A stretch of DNA of 64,000 nt from Planctomycetales bacterium ZRK34 (GTDB lineage: Bacteria; Planctomycetota; Phycisphaerae; Phycisphaerales; Zrk34). The notes under the pieces were generated by a model, which was not told where the DNA came from, did not search any database, and was given only the letters and a program-made list of their open reading frames with translations. Positions 44,237 through 54,598 of the stretch are shown in pieces; the stretch's first letter is position 1; each line of letters begins with the position of its first letter. The DNA is taken from positions 3,779,850-3,843,849 of the forward strand of contig CP050848.1 in NCBI GenBank assembly GCA_014873095.1. Reading direction: 5' to 3'. A program made the position numbers and the translations under genes.

Positions 44237-45226
44237 CTACGGCACGAGGAACGAGTCCTCGATGTCCGCGGGGCCTTCGAGGCCGGTGTAGTTGTCGAAG
44301 CCGTCGTTGCCGGCGTGGAAGATGTTGTCGTCGTTGGCGAGCTTCGGATTGTCCAGCCACATCACCTGACCGTTGGTCATCAGGACGTTCTGGCCCTGGC
44401 CGTGGTTGAAGCTGTTGTGGTTGGGGGCGAGGTCGAAGTGGAAGCGGCCGGGTTCGAAGAAGGGGTTCTTGTCGGCCAGCAAGGCAATCGTCGTGGCGCC
44501 GTCGATGCGGGGCTTGCGCGAAGCGTACTGGTTCTGATAGCTGAAAGATGCCGTCCGTGCCGCCGGCCAGTCACGCATGCCGGGGGCCAGCTTCGCCAGG
44601 GCGTCGGGGTTAGCCGCACAGCTCAGCGACTGCACCGGCACGTAGCCGTTGTGGACCGCCACGAAAAGATGCGCTGAATTTGAAAGGGCGTTGCCTTCAT
44701 CATCGAACTGATTGGTCAGCCACCACGGGCTGCCGAGTTTGGCCGCCGTGGCCGGCATCGCGCCGAGATTGTCCGCCGCGTAGCTGGTCAGGCCGAGCCC
44801 GGCATTGGCGAGGTTCGATTGACAGGCCACCTGTCGGGCCGTCGACCGGGCGCTGGCCAGCATCGGCCATAGCAGCGACACGCCGATCAGGAACATCGCC
44901 GCCGTCGCCACCAGCTCGCGCAGGTGAACACGCATCGGCCCGCCACTGCCAACCGCAGCACCAGCGCCTGCCAGGCGATCGATGTGTTGGGATAGCTGTT
45001 CCTGGTGTCGTGTATTTTCGATGGCCGCCATCGTCTTGGCGACCAGCAGATCGCTGGGCTCTTCAGTTGGCAGATGGTCCAGCAGACCCATCCATTGCAT
45101 CACGCGTTGGCCGCGCTCGCGGAGCGAATCTTCCAGAGCGTCCAGTTCAAACCCCGCCTCAACCAATGCGTCGAGGGCGGCCTGATCCTGGGTGCAAAGC
45201 GTGTTGTACGAGTCGGCTGGTTCCAT
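44237..45226 (-). CDS. Putative anti-sigma protein with prepilin-like C-terminal region
   Basis: This 329-residue protein has an acidic helical cytoplasmic part (residues 1-95), one membrane helix at ~103-122 (VATAAMFLIGVSLLWPMLA), and an outer region that reads like planctomycete H-x9-DG/DUF1559 prepilin-like proteins (SARSTARQVACQSNLANAGL, SYAADNLGAMPA, HGQGQNVLMTNGQVMWLDN). No HxxxCxxC zinc anti-sigma motif is seen. It lies 149 nt downstream of an ECF sigma gene on the same strand, which suggests membrane control of that sigma factor. The sensor side using a pseudopilin-type domain is unusual. The anti-sigma role rests on context. Confidence 0.72.
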   Translation of the reverse strand: MEPADSYNTLCTQDQAALDALVEAGFELDALEDSLRERGQRVMQWMGLLDHLPTEEPSDLLVAKTMAAIENTRHQEQLSQHIDRLAGAGAAVGSGGPMRVHLRELVATAAMFLIGVSLLWPMLASARSTARQVACQSNLANAGLGLTSYAADNLGAMPATAAKLGSPWWLTNQFDDEGNALSNSAHLFVAVHNGYVPVQSLSCAANPDALAKLAPGMRDWPAARTASFSYQNQYASRKPRIDGATTIALLADKNPFFEPGRFHFDLAPNHNSFNHGQGQNVLMTNGQVMWLDNPKLANDDNIFHAGNDGFDNYTGLEGPADIEDSFLVP

Positions 45227-45375
45227 AGCTGCTTCTACTTCGTCAACATCGGGGCTTGGTTTGACCGGTCAACTTCACTCGCCGGCCGAGTTCCTGTTTC
45301 TCTTCAACTAACTTCGGTTTGGCACGTCAGAACGAAGTTAAATCGGTCTTCCGGATTCAAGCTCCTGCGTGGCCC

Positions 45376-46107
45376 TTAAGTGCGGGCGTTGGCCTTCCAT
45401 GCTTTGGCGAAATTCGCCACGGCCGTATGCAAACGGCTCTTCACGGTCCCAAGCGGAATCTGCAGGTTGTCGGCAATGTCGTTGTACGAAAGCTTCTGAA
45501 AGTACGCCAGAAGCAGGATTTCCCGCAGATGCTCGGGCATCTGCCCAATAATACGTTGGACCTGTTCGACCAGTTCGGCGGATTCGAGATTTTCTTCCGG
45601 GTCCGCCAGGTCCGCTTCCAGCAGATCCACGAAGCTGCCCGCCTCGGCATCACCGCCCATCGGGGCGTCCAGCGGGGCGGCGGGGCGGCGAGCCCGTTTC
45701 CGCATGTAATCACGGGCTTTATTGGCCGCAATCGTGAAAAGCCACGGCTTGAAACGCTTATCCGTTTCAAACGAATCCACCGACAGGTGAACCTGCAAAA
45801 ACGCTTCCTGGAAGATGTCTTCCGCCGCCGCCCGGTCGCCCATGAAGCGCGCCAGAAAGTGAAACAATTCACTGCGATAACGCTCGATCAGCGCAGTAAA
45901 TGCATCACGACGACCGCTCTGGTACGCCGCGATCAGCTCTTCGTCGGAGAGCTTTTCAAGCTGTGTGGTGGTCTCGGGGCTCATGGGGGCTCGATCGGCT
46001 TTGCCGCCGATTATACGGCCAGCCCGTTTGCCCACAACGCTGCGACGACCTGAGCGGGGCGAAACCTCCGCCACCTCGTGCAATGGAATGTTCGCTGTAG
46101 TACCCAT
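45376..46107 (-). CDS. ECF-type RNA polymerase sigma factor
   Basis: This sigma70-family factor has region 2 (DAFTALIERYRSELFHFLA, AEDIFQEAFLQVH, FKPWLFTIAANKARDYMRKR) and region 4 (LREILLLAYFQKLSYNDIA, IPLGTVKSRLHTAVANFAK). From ATG 46107 it has 243 residues; an internal ATG at 45984 would give 202, closer to ordinary ECF length, and neither has a clear SD. The extra 41 N-terminal residues are basic. It is followed by a membrane protein that is likely its regulator and is divergent from a GH43-like gene. Target promoters cannot be read here. Confidence 0.92.
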   Translation of the reverse strand: MGTTANIPLHEVAEVSPRSGRRSVVGKRAGRIIGGKADRAPMSPETTTQLEKLSDEELIAAYQSGRRDAFTALIERYRSELFHFLARFMGDRAAAEDIFQEAFLQVHLSVDSFETDKRFKPWLFTIAANKARDYMRKRARRPAAPLDAPMGGDAEAGSFVDLLEADLADPEENLESAELVEQVQRIIGQMPEHLREILLLAYFQKLSYNDIADNLQIPLGTVKSRLHTAVANFAKAWKANART

Positions 46108-46220
46108 CTCGTTGTCACTCTATACGTTGGGATGACCCAACCAGTTCGGAGTTACACCGGCGAGGAATTGGGAAATCCGCTGATCTGGCTGCGTTGGCTT
46201 GCGTCGTAGGCTCGTTTGTC

Positions 46221-47261
46221 ATGCAAACCATGAAACACATAATCACGATGATGTTGATACTGTTGGCTGGCGGATCACTGCATGCGGGCCAGACGCCGCG
46301 CATGTACTTCGCCGACACGGTCAGTGGCAAGCCGTATTCCAAAGACCCGGCGGTGGTCCGGTTCAACGGGAAGTACTGGTTGTACTATTCGGTCCCGCCC
46401 TACAAGGGCAAGCCCGGCGCAGGTTGGACGATCGGCGTGGCGACCAGTGACAACCTTGTCGATTGGACCAAGGCCGGCGAACTGCACAACACCGGCGAGC
46501 CCGAGCGTAAAGGTTTCACAGCACCGGGCGCGATCGTACTCGACAACAAGGTGCACCTGTTCTACCAGACCTACGGCAACGGCAAGCATGATGCGATCTG
46601 TCATGCGTGGTCTGAAGACGGTCTGAATTTCACGCGCAATCCGAGCAACCCGATCTTCACCCCGACCGGCGACTGGACCTGCGGCCGCGCGATCGACGCC
46701 GATGCGATCGTCTTCAAAGACAGGCTGTTGCTTTACTGGGCGACGCGCGATCCGCAGATGAAGATTCAGATGCAGGGTGTTTCAGCGGCGCCGCTGAACA
46801 GCGATTTTTCCCGGGAAAAATGGACGCAATTGAACCCGGATGGGCCCATTCTAAAACCCACCGTGCCGACGGCGCTTGACGATGCGAATCTCGATCTGGC
46901 ATGGGAAGGTGACTGCATCGAAGCGGCCGCGATGGCGCTGCACAACGGGCGGCTCTACATGTTCTATGCCGGCAACTACAACAATCATCCGCAGCAGATC
47001 GGCGTGGCGGTCAGCGACGATGGCGTGAAGTTCAAGCGGTTGTCCGACAAGCCGCTGATCCCCAACGGGCCGCCTGGAAGTTGGAACCACAGCGAGTCCG
47101 GTCACCCGTTTCTCTTTCAGGATGAAGACGGCCAGGACTACCTTTTCTATCAAGGCAACGGCGACCACGGCAAAACGTGGCATCTGTCGGTGGTGCCGAT
47201 CACGTGGGATGATGGCCGGCCGGCGCTTGCGCCGCAGCGACTTCCTGCGCGTCCGCAATAG
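46221..47261 (+). CDS. Secreted GH43-like five-bladed beta-propeller glycosidase
   Basis: This 346-residue protein has a signal peptide (LILLAGGSLHA). A five-bladed propeller of the GH43/GH32/DUF377 kind is seen from repeated blade motifs: DPAVVRFNGKYWLYYS, TAPGAIVLDNKVHLFYQ, IDADAIVFKDRLLLYW, EAAAMALHNGRLYMFYAG and HPFLFQDEDGQDYLFYQG. Asp in the first blade (SKDPAVV), Asp in blade three and Glu in CIEAAAM fit the usual catalytic triad. It probably trims plant or algal glycans outside the cell. ATG 46230 is an equally good start. It is divergent from the sigma gene. Confidence 0.86.
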   Translation: MQTMKHIITMMLILLAGGSLHAGQTPRMYFADTVSGKPYSKDPAVVRFNGKYWLYYSVPPYKGKPGAGWTIGVATSDNLVDWTKAGELHNTGEPERKGFTAPGAIVLDNKVHLFYQTYGNGKHDAICHAWSEDGLNFTRNPSNPIFTPTGDWTCGRAIDADAIVFKDRLLLYWATRDPQMKIQMQGVSAAPLNSDFSREKWTQLNPDGPILKPTVPTALDDANLDLAWEGDCIEAAAMALHNGRLYMFYAGNYNNHPQQIGVAVSDDGVKFKRLSDKPLIPNGPPGSWNHSESGHPFLFQDEDGQDYLFYQGNGDHGKTWHLSVVPITWDDGRPALAPQRLPARPQ

Positions 47262-47332
47262 CGAGTTGCAGCGTTTAAACGCCCTAAAGCACCGGGTGTG
47301 AGCGATGTTTGAAGATTATGTAAGCTGAGGAT

Positions 47333-47361
47333 TTGACCGGGAGGGGGGCGGCGGGTAAACT
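47333..47361 (+). promoter_or_regulatory. rRNA promoter P1
   Basis: TTGACC (47333-47338), 17-bp G-rich spacer, TAAACT (47356-47361). It lies 500 bp before the mature 16S. Confidence 0.5.
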
Positions 47362-47467
47362 ATGGGCCTTGATCGAGGGGAGGTCGCCTGCGGGCGTCTC
47401 TCGATCAGGTGGGATGACTGGCTTTGAGGCGGTCGAAAAATTTTTTCGACAACCCACTGAAAAGGCC

Positions 47468-47495
47468 TTGACACCCTCGCGACGGTGGGTACTAT
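47468..47495 (+). promoter_or_regulatory. rRNA promoter P2
   Basis: TTGACA (47468-47473), 16-bp spacer, TACTAT (47490-47495). It lies just downstream of an A/T tract that could act as an UP element and 66 bp before the processing-stem arm. It is the best promoter of the unit. Confidence 0.65.
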
Positions 47496-47560
47496 CTCCC
47501 GTCGCTCAACCGCCCGCCACGAGGGCGGCCCGCTGATCACGCGGGTGGATTCTTTGACAA

Positions 47561-47578
47561 GTGAACAGTTGAGACGCC
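47561..47578 (+). promoter_or_regulatory. 16S processing stem, 5' arm
   Basis: GTGAACAGTTGAGACGCC pairs perfectly with GGCGTCTCAACTGTTCAC at 49494-49511, so the two arms enclose the 16S gene. This is the position and form of an RNase III-type pre-16S processing stem. Confidence 0.8.
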
Positions 47579-47872
47579 GCGAGGATGTGGCGACCCGACA
47601 CACTTTCACAGGTGTGACGGGTTGGAAAAGATCCCCTCCGATACACAGCATCGGAGTGGCTCAAACATCCTTGTGACGCCAAGTGAATTCCTATGAATAA
47701 TAGTGAAATCATCCAGCGAATGGATGTTTGAGCCTAACCTGCCGCCTTAAGCCGGTGGCAGGGTGGTGAGGTCGCAAGACCTTTCCACGACCGGACCATT
47801 CAACTCGAATGGTTCTCCGGATCAAAAACCTTCTTTGAAGCTTTCCGACTTCGGTCGGATGCATCAATATTC

Positions 47873-49540
<1,668 letters not shown>

Positions 49541-49567
49541 CCCACGCCTTCCAGGCGTGGGTTTTTT
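49541..49567 (+). terminator. Rho-independent terminator of the 16S transcript
   Basis: CCCACGCCT / AGGCGTGGG stem (9 bp) with loop TCC, then TTTTTT. It shows that transcription ends here and does not continue into a 23S gene. Confidence 0.93.
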
Positions 49568-49687
49568 CATGCGCCCCCCCCGTTAGCGGCCGCCCCGCAG
49601 GGGCGCCATGCAAAAAAACGTTCTGAGTTCAAAGTTCAAAGTTCAAATTCCCCCAACCCCCAACCCCCAACCCCTCTCCCCCATTAA

Positions 49688-49768
49688 TCACTTCTTCCTC
49701 ACCACGATCGACGCCAGGATCCACCCCCCCACAAACACGATAAACCCGATCCACAACCAGAACGCCAT
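49688..49768 (-). CDS. Candidate 26-residue membrane peptide
   Basis: ATG 49768 to TGA 49688 encodes a peptide of one hydrophobic helix (MAFWLWIGFIVFVGGWILA) followed by a short polar stretch ending RKK. The positive-inside end and Trp-rich helix look like a real small membrane protein, but there is no clear SD and no homologue can be checked. The surrounding DNA is low in complexity (C-runs on this strand's complement). Treat it as a candidate. Confidence 0.35.
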   Translation of the reverse strand: MAFWLWIGFIVFVGGWILASIVVRKK

Positions 49769-49782
49769 GTCGATTGACCCGT

Positions 49783-49815
49783 TAATTGGTTAACCGGTTA
49801 ACTGGTTAATTCGTA
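49783..49815. repeat. TTAACCGGTTAA-type palindromic tract
   Basis: Overlapping TTAAT/CTGGTTAA motifs surround a perfect GTTAACCGGTTAAC palindrome. It stands out as AT-rich in a GC-rich region. The role is unknown. Confidence 0.6.
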
Positions 49816-49844
49816 ACTGCCTCCCCATCATATCCCCAACCCCA

Positions 49845-50411
49845 TCATCCCCCCAAAGCCCGGGGACCGCCGTCCCCGGGGTCTCCCACCCCCGCACCCC
49901 CCAGCGCCGCAACCATCTCCTGAACCCGATACCCCCGTCTGCACGCCACGCGCACCAGCTTCACCCCCGCCGCCGCCATCGCCTGCTCGACAAACGCATC
50001 CCGCTGCCGCCGATCCGCCCGCTGATGCGACCGATCATCCAGTTCCACCGCCGCGACCACCTCAAACGTCCGCCCGTCGAGCACCACGAAGTCCACCGTC
50101 TTGCGATCGATCTTGTTATGCCAGCTCCGCCACTGCTCGGTCCCGCGCTTCACCTTGATCAACTGACTGATCGGCACCTGCGCCATCACGACCGCCTCCC
50201 GATCCCGCGCCCTGGCCGCCTCGCACAACACCGAATAAAACCCCCGCTCCGCCGCCGAAAGAAACTCGCCCCGTTGCTCATAAGGCAACCGCGCCGCTTG
50301 CTCACCCGGCAGAGTCAGAAAATCCAACAGACCGCTAAAGCCCTTTCTGATCCAAACAATGATGCATACAACGATGAACAACACCGCGATCAGGCCAAAC
50401 AATGGTTCCAT
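49845..50411 (-). CDS. DUF2726 membrane-anchored protein
   Basis: This 188-residue protein has an N-terminal membrane helix (LFGLIAVLFIVVCIIVWI) and a DUF2726 domain at residues ~48-165: LSAAERGFYSVLCEA, ISQLIKVKR, the catalytic-looking KTVDFVVLD and VAAVELDDRSHQ, then RRQRDAFVEQAMAAAGVKLVRV. DUF2726 is related to the restriction-endonuclease-like and very-short-patch-repair folds (D and ExD residues), so nucleic-acid cleavage is possible but unproven. The last ~20 residues (Gly/Pro/Asp) are encoded by a palindromic intergenic repeat, so the stop codon lies just beyond that repeat. It lies next to a RAYT element. Confidence 0.85.
   Translation of the reverse strand: MEPLFGLIAVLFIVVCIIVWIRKGFSGLLDFLTLPGEQAARLPYEQRGEFLSAAERGFYSVLCEAARARDREAVVMAQVPISQLIKVKRGTEQWRSWHNKIDRKTVDFVVLDGRTFEVVAAVELDDRSHQRADRRQRDAFVEQAMAAAGVKLVRVACRRGYRVQEMVAALGGAGVGDPGDGGPRALGG
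49852..49881 (-). repeat. Dispersed hairpin repeat CCCGGGGACGGC, copy 1
   Basis: Read on the minus strand this is CCCGGGGAC-GGCG-GTCCCCGGG followed by CTTTGGG. A second copy on the plus strand is at 59627-59655. Here it overlaps the 3' end of the DUF2726 gene and contributes its last codons. Confidence 0.8.
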
Positions 50412-50425
50412 TTCATAAACTCCAA

Positions 50426-50487
50426 CCGACCCCGGAGGGGTCGGCTATATAGCCGACCCGTCTCGGGTCGGTTCTTCCCGGGTCGGT
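50426..50487 (+). repeat. 62-bp palindromic repeat flanking RAYT, copy 1
   Basis: The unit contains two hairpins (GACCCCGGAGGGGTC; GGGTCGGCTATATAGCCGACCC) and ends CCCGGGTCGGT. It is identical over all 62 bp to 51087-51148, in the same orientation. The two copies bracket the transposase gene. Confidence 0.92.
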
Positions 50488-50497
50488 CTTCGTGTTT

Positions 50498-51019
50498 TCA
50501 CAACACCTCAATCCAGTCATACGGCTCCGCCGCTCGCCCGGCCTGCGTGTTGTGTCGGCGAACGTATTCGACTGCGTTGTGCAGATGATCCGTTTCAAAA
50601 ATGAACACCGGAAATTGCCCCTTCGTCCACAACGACCGCGGCACATCATCCCGCCGCATGTTGCGCCGTGCCTGCAATATCTCACAGGCCGCCCGATACT
50701 TCAACTTCGCGATCAACGCCGAAACGTCGGTGTCCAGCGGCCCGAACACCACATGCACATGCGTCGCCTGCACCGTCGCCGCATATACCCGATGTCCCCC
50801 CTCACGCATCGTCTGCCCAAACGATGTGGCGACGGTCATCATCTCCACCACGTCCAACACCACCGCATCATGCGTCATCCGCCCCCGGATCGCGCTTTCG
50901 GCAAACGGGTCCGCCCCGATCAACCGCCCATCGCGCCACGACCCACGCACATCCCCGTGAAGCCACGTCCCATGCGTCGTCGCAATCCAGTGAACCCCCA
51001 GCGTACGCCCCATGAACAA
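50498..51019 (-). CDS. REP-associated tyrosine transposase (RAYT, IS200/IS605-like Y1)
   Basis: This 173-residue single-strand transposase belongs to the Y1 family that mobilises REP hairpins. The N-terminal ATTHGTWLHGDVRGSW is typical of planctomycete RAYTs. The metal-binding pair is in ATHVHVVFGP (H-x-H), and the likely nucleophile Tyr is in NAVEYVRRHN near the C-terminus. It is intact. Identical 62-bp hairpin repeats lie 10 bp after the stop side (50426-50487) and 68 bp before the start (51087-51148), the arrangement expected of a RAYT with its own REP sequences. No other transposition gene is present. Confidence 0.88.
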   Translation of the reverse strand: MFMGRTLGVHWIATTHGTWLHGDVRGSWRDGRLIGADPFAESAIRGRMTHDAVVLDVVEMMTVATSFGQTMREGGHRVYAATVQATHVHVVFGPLDTDVSALIAKLKYRAACEILQARRNMRRDDVPRSLWTKGQFPVFIFETDHLHNAVEYVRRHNTQAGRAAEPYDWIEVL

Positions 51020-51054
51020 ACCCCCGTGAATGTGGCCCCATCATACCACATCGA

Positions 51055-51148
51055 CCCCGGAACCGACCCCGAAACCGACCCCGGAACCGACCCCGGAGGG
51101 GTCGGCTATATAGCCGACCCGTCTCGGGTCGGTTCTTCCCGGGTCGGT
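51055..51148 (+). repeat. 12-bp tandem repeats leading into 62-bp RAYT repeat, copy 2
   Basis: Four tandem AACCGACCCCGG-type units (one with GA at the end) run into the second 62-bp repeat at 51087-51148, identical to copy 1. The 12-mers look like slippage copies of the repeat's first bases. Not a CRISPR: there are no spacers. Confidence 0.9.
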
Positions 51149-51151
51149 TCT

Positions 51152-52498
51152 TCACCGCAGGAATTTTCGGGCGAGGTTTAAAAAGGCCAGGTCGTCGCCT
51201 TCGGTGGCTTTGTATTGCTCGATCAACTCGTAGGCTTTGCGGATGCGGCTTGCGCGCTGGTGGACATCGCGGCGGCGCTTCAGTTCGGCGATGTGATCGA
51301 GCAACGCGGCGCGACGTTCGGCGGGCGGCAGGGCGAGTAATGACAGGGCGGGGTCGTTCGGGTTGTCCGGGGCTGTCAATTCGCGCGTGTGATCATTCTT
51401 CCGGGGGTGGATGTAGCCGAAGCGCATGTGCAGGCAGTCGGCGCAGAGGATCCGGCGCGGTGAAAACAGCGTAGCGTAGCGGTCGATCAAGCGGCGTTGG
51501 GGTTCGGTCAGCGGTTTGTTGCCCGCAGCGTGTTGTTGCAGATGGGCCAGGGCGAAGTGGGCGTCGCGCGCTTCGGCGGGGGTGCACAGGGGCAAGTAGA
51601 GTTTGAACCGCCGGCCGTCGCAGCGCGGGCAGAAGATGAAATGGCGGGCGAGCTTTTCGTGGAGCCGCCAGCGCTCCAGGCGGAAGGTTTGTGACCAGGT
51701 GGGTTCAACACCGTGCACCTTCACGGCCGCGGCGCCGAGGTTCGGATTCATCGTGCGCGGTGTGCGGCGAAAAGAAGCGTTCACCACGGAGTCACGGAGA
51801 CATGGAGAAGAAGTTTTGACAGGATCAACAGGATGGATGCAGGATTGAATATGTAAATCACTGTCCTGCTGATCCTGTTCATCCTGTCGACTTTTCTTAT
51901 TCAGTGCCTCCATGTCTCCGTGGTGAATTCGCAAAGAAGTTTTGACAGGATCAACAGGATGGATGCAGGAATGAATATGGAAATCATTGTCCTGCTGATC
52001 CTGTTCATCCTGTCTACTTCTTTTACTTCGTGCCTCCGTGGCTCCGTGGTGAATCCGCAAAGAAGTTTTGACAGGATCAACAGGATGGATGCAGGATTGA
52101 ATATGTAAATCATTGTCCTGTTGATCCTGTTCATCCTGTCGACTTCTTTTACTCCGTGCCTCCGTGGCTCCGTGGTGAATCCGCCTCATTGCGTTGGCTT
52201 TTTCGGTGCGGAAGTCGCCGAGCAGTTGGAAGGGGCGGGCGAGGGCGAGCAGGCGGTCGAGGTCGGCGGCGGTGAGTGTGAAGTGTGCAACCGCCTCGCG
52301 GTGGGTTTTGCTTCCGGGGGCGCGCGTGCCGGGGCGGGATTCGCTTTGGGCGGGGCGCCAGGCGTCGTCGGGTAGCTGTCGCCAGAGCTTGCGGACGTCG
52401 AGATTCAGGCAGGCGGAGCGATCGACGCGGCCGGCGGCGTTGTGCCACGACGGCGGATCATCGAGGGTGGCCAACTGGATCGCGGGGGCCCCGGGCAT
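51152..52498 (-). CDS. Cys-motif protein of unknown family interrupted in frame by repeat DNA
   Basis: The frame encodes 448 residues. Residues 1-103 and 230-448 read like one protein: the first part ends LLALARPFQLLGDFR, the second has FCPRCDGRRFKLYL and RILCADCLHMRFGYIH (two CxxC pairs, a possible zinc site) and a basic C-terminal helix. Residues ~104-229 come from three tandem 126-bp repeats (phrases HHGATEARSKRS, QDEQDQQDND, CIHPVDPVKTS). Each unit is 42 codons, so the frame stays open. I do not recognise the family. Whether the inserted stretch is translated and tolerated is unknown; the gene may be dying. Confidence 0.65.
   Translation of the reverse strand: MPGAPAIQLATLDDPPSWHNAAGRVDRSACLNLDVRKLWRQLPDDAWRPAQSESRPGTRAPGSKTHREAVAHFTLTAADLDRLLALARPFQLLGDFRTEKANAMRRIHHGATEARSKRSRQDEQDQQDNDLHIQSCIHPVDPVKTSLRIHHGATEARSKRSRQDEQDQQDNDFHIHSCIHPVDPVKTSLRIHHGDMEALNKKSRQDEQDQQDSDLHIQSCIHPVDPVKTSSPCLRDSVVNASFRRTPRTMNPNLGAAAVKVHGVEPTWSQTFRLERWRLHEKLARHFIFCPRCDGRRFKLYLPLCTPAEARDAHFALAHLQQHAAGNKPLTEPQRRLIDRYATLFSPRRILCADCLHMRFGYIHPRKNDHTRELTAPDNPNDPALSLLALPPAERRAALLDHIAELKRRRDVHQRASRIRKAYELIEQYKATEGDDLAFLNLARKFLR
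51780..52188. repeat. Three tandem 126-bp units of the ACAGGATCAACAGGAT family
   Basis: Units start at 51811, 51937 and 52063, each AAGTTTTGACAGGATCAACA onward, with exactly 126 bp between starts and few differences. Each has inner arms ACAGGATCAACAGGAT / ATCCTGTTCATCCTGT and an outer tail CTCCGTGGTGAAT. The inverted partner of that tail (TTCACCACGGAGTCACGGAG) occurs once at the left edge (51780), so the founding element was a long palindrome that later duplicated in tandem. Confidence 0.93.
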
Positions 52499-52629
52499 GG
52501 GGTAATTGTACGGTATATGTTTGGCATAATCAATCTGGCGCTATGCCGGTGGCTGGTGGGCAGGGTTGGCGGTGCGGGTAAGTACCAATCAACTTTTAAA
52601 GGTGACGGGCGTAGTATCCATCAATCAAT

Positions 52630-52767
52630 ATGACCCCCGGAGGGCGGTCGGTTCTGCTGTACGGCAGCCGGCCGCCTATTTTGGTGAGTGCCGAATCAGG
52701 GCATGATCAACTTATGCAAAGGATGCTTGGTCAGGCGGGGCGTCAAAGTGGCTATAAAGCCTGGTAA
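52630..52767 (+). CDS. Doubtful 45-residue small ORF
   Basis: ATG 52630 to TAA 52767 encodes a small basic peptide (SVLLYGSRPPILVSAESG, ending SGYKAW). It is the only frame on the plus strand between 52500 and the terminator at 52901 with ordinary composition. It has no SD and no recognised domain. It may be chance within a non-coding RNA. Confidence 0.2.
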   Translation: MTPGGRSVLLYGSRPPILVSAESGHDQLMQRMLGQAGRQSGYKAW

Positions 52768-52900
52768 ATGATTGTTGTAAAGCTGCTTAGGGTAAACGTT
52801 ATCGGGGATTCTCGTCTTTGCGAAAATTACGGGTTAACCCGAATGAACGTCGAAGGCAACTGATCGTATTATGTGTGCAGCTAAAACATTGACCCCGACC

Positions 52901-52940
52901 GGCGGCGGCTCTCGCAGTTCTGCGATCCGCCGCCACTTTT
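52901..52940 (+). terminator. Strong Rho-independent terminator
   Basis: GGCGGCGG pairs with CCGCCGCC around an inner hairpin (CTCGCAGTTCTGCGAT), followed by ACTTTTTTT. The T-run is only on the plus strand, so it ends a rightward transcript of unknown nature. Confidence 0.85.
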
Positions 52941-53097
52941 TTTGACCCGCAGGTCATAGCGCCATCGCGCGAGCCTCAGCCGATTCATTGACATCAAGCC
53001 CGCCTCGGACAATCGCTGAAAGATCAGGTTTTGCTTGTCGGCTGCGCGGGCCAGCGGTAGGATCAGATGACGTTGATGGATGTGCTCCGCGAGAGGT

Positions 53098-53262
53098 TCT
53101 GACGTGCTCAACCGAGCGGCTGACGACCGGAGCGAAGACAACAGTCTGAACATGGCGCCCACCCACCGGGCTCGTGAATCCAAGCGGGCTCGACAGGGCG
53201 GCGCTGCGAGGGTAAACCGTTGGTTGCCTCCCGGCACCGGCCGCTCGGTTGAGCCCGTCAGG
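53098..53262. repeat. Long hairpin, possible structured RNA
   Basis: CTGACG-t-GCTCAACCGAGCGGC on the left pairs with GCCGCTCGGTTGAGC-c-CGTCAG on the right, giving a stem of about 21 bp with a T-C mismatch, enclosing ~120 bp that can fold further. It does not match tmRNA, RNase P, SRP or 6S landmarks I know. It lies upstream of the dehydroquinate-synthase-like gene. Confidence 0.6.
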
Positions 53263-53422
53263 GCCGTGGGGAAAAGAGAAAATCACCTGATGAGATCGTG
53301 TCGCAACCGGGCGCGGCGAGTTGGGCCGATGGTGTTGTGCTGCCCGTTGAGCGTGCAATAATGCTCAGAAAGCTCGCGTTGGCTGCCTGTTCGCAGCTTC
53401 GCAGCCGAGTGACACAAACCCG

Positions 53423-54598
<1,176 letters not shown>

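Larger units (their letters stand above)
47262..47872 (+). other. 16S rRNA promoter and leader region
   Basis: No protein gene is present. The region holds two tandem promoters (47333 and 47468), an AT palindrome at 47432-47450 (GTCGAAAAA/TTTTTCGAC), the upstream arm of the 16S processing stem (47561) and several leader hairpins: TCCGAT...ATCGGA (47637-47655) and a 13-bp pair GGCTCAAACATCC (47658) with GGATGTTTGAGCC (47722). Confidence 0.8.
52499..53422. other. Mostly non-coding region with a terminator and a long hairpin
   Basis: Apart from a doubtful 45-residue frame (52630-52767) no gene is credible. A strong plus-strand terminator at 52901-52940 implies a transcript from the left that matches no clear gene. 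A long hairpin lies at 53098-53262. Frames on both strands at 52881-53361 have Arg/Ser-rich, shadow-like composition. Confidence 0.55.

Noticed and set aside
51055..51100. CRISPR-like short tandem repeats
   Set aside because: The 12-bp units are contiguous with no spacers, and no cas gene is present.
53098..53262. tmRNA, RNase P RNA, SRP RNA or 6S RNA
   Set aside because: None of the conserved cores of these RNAs is visible around the hairpin.
52954..53358. 134-codon minus-strand frame
   Set aside because: No SD, Arg/Ser/Pro-rich, covers a hairpin region and matches no domain.
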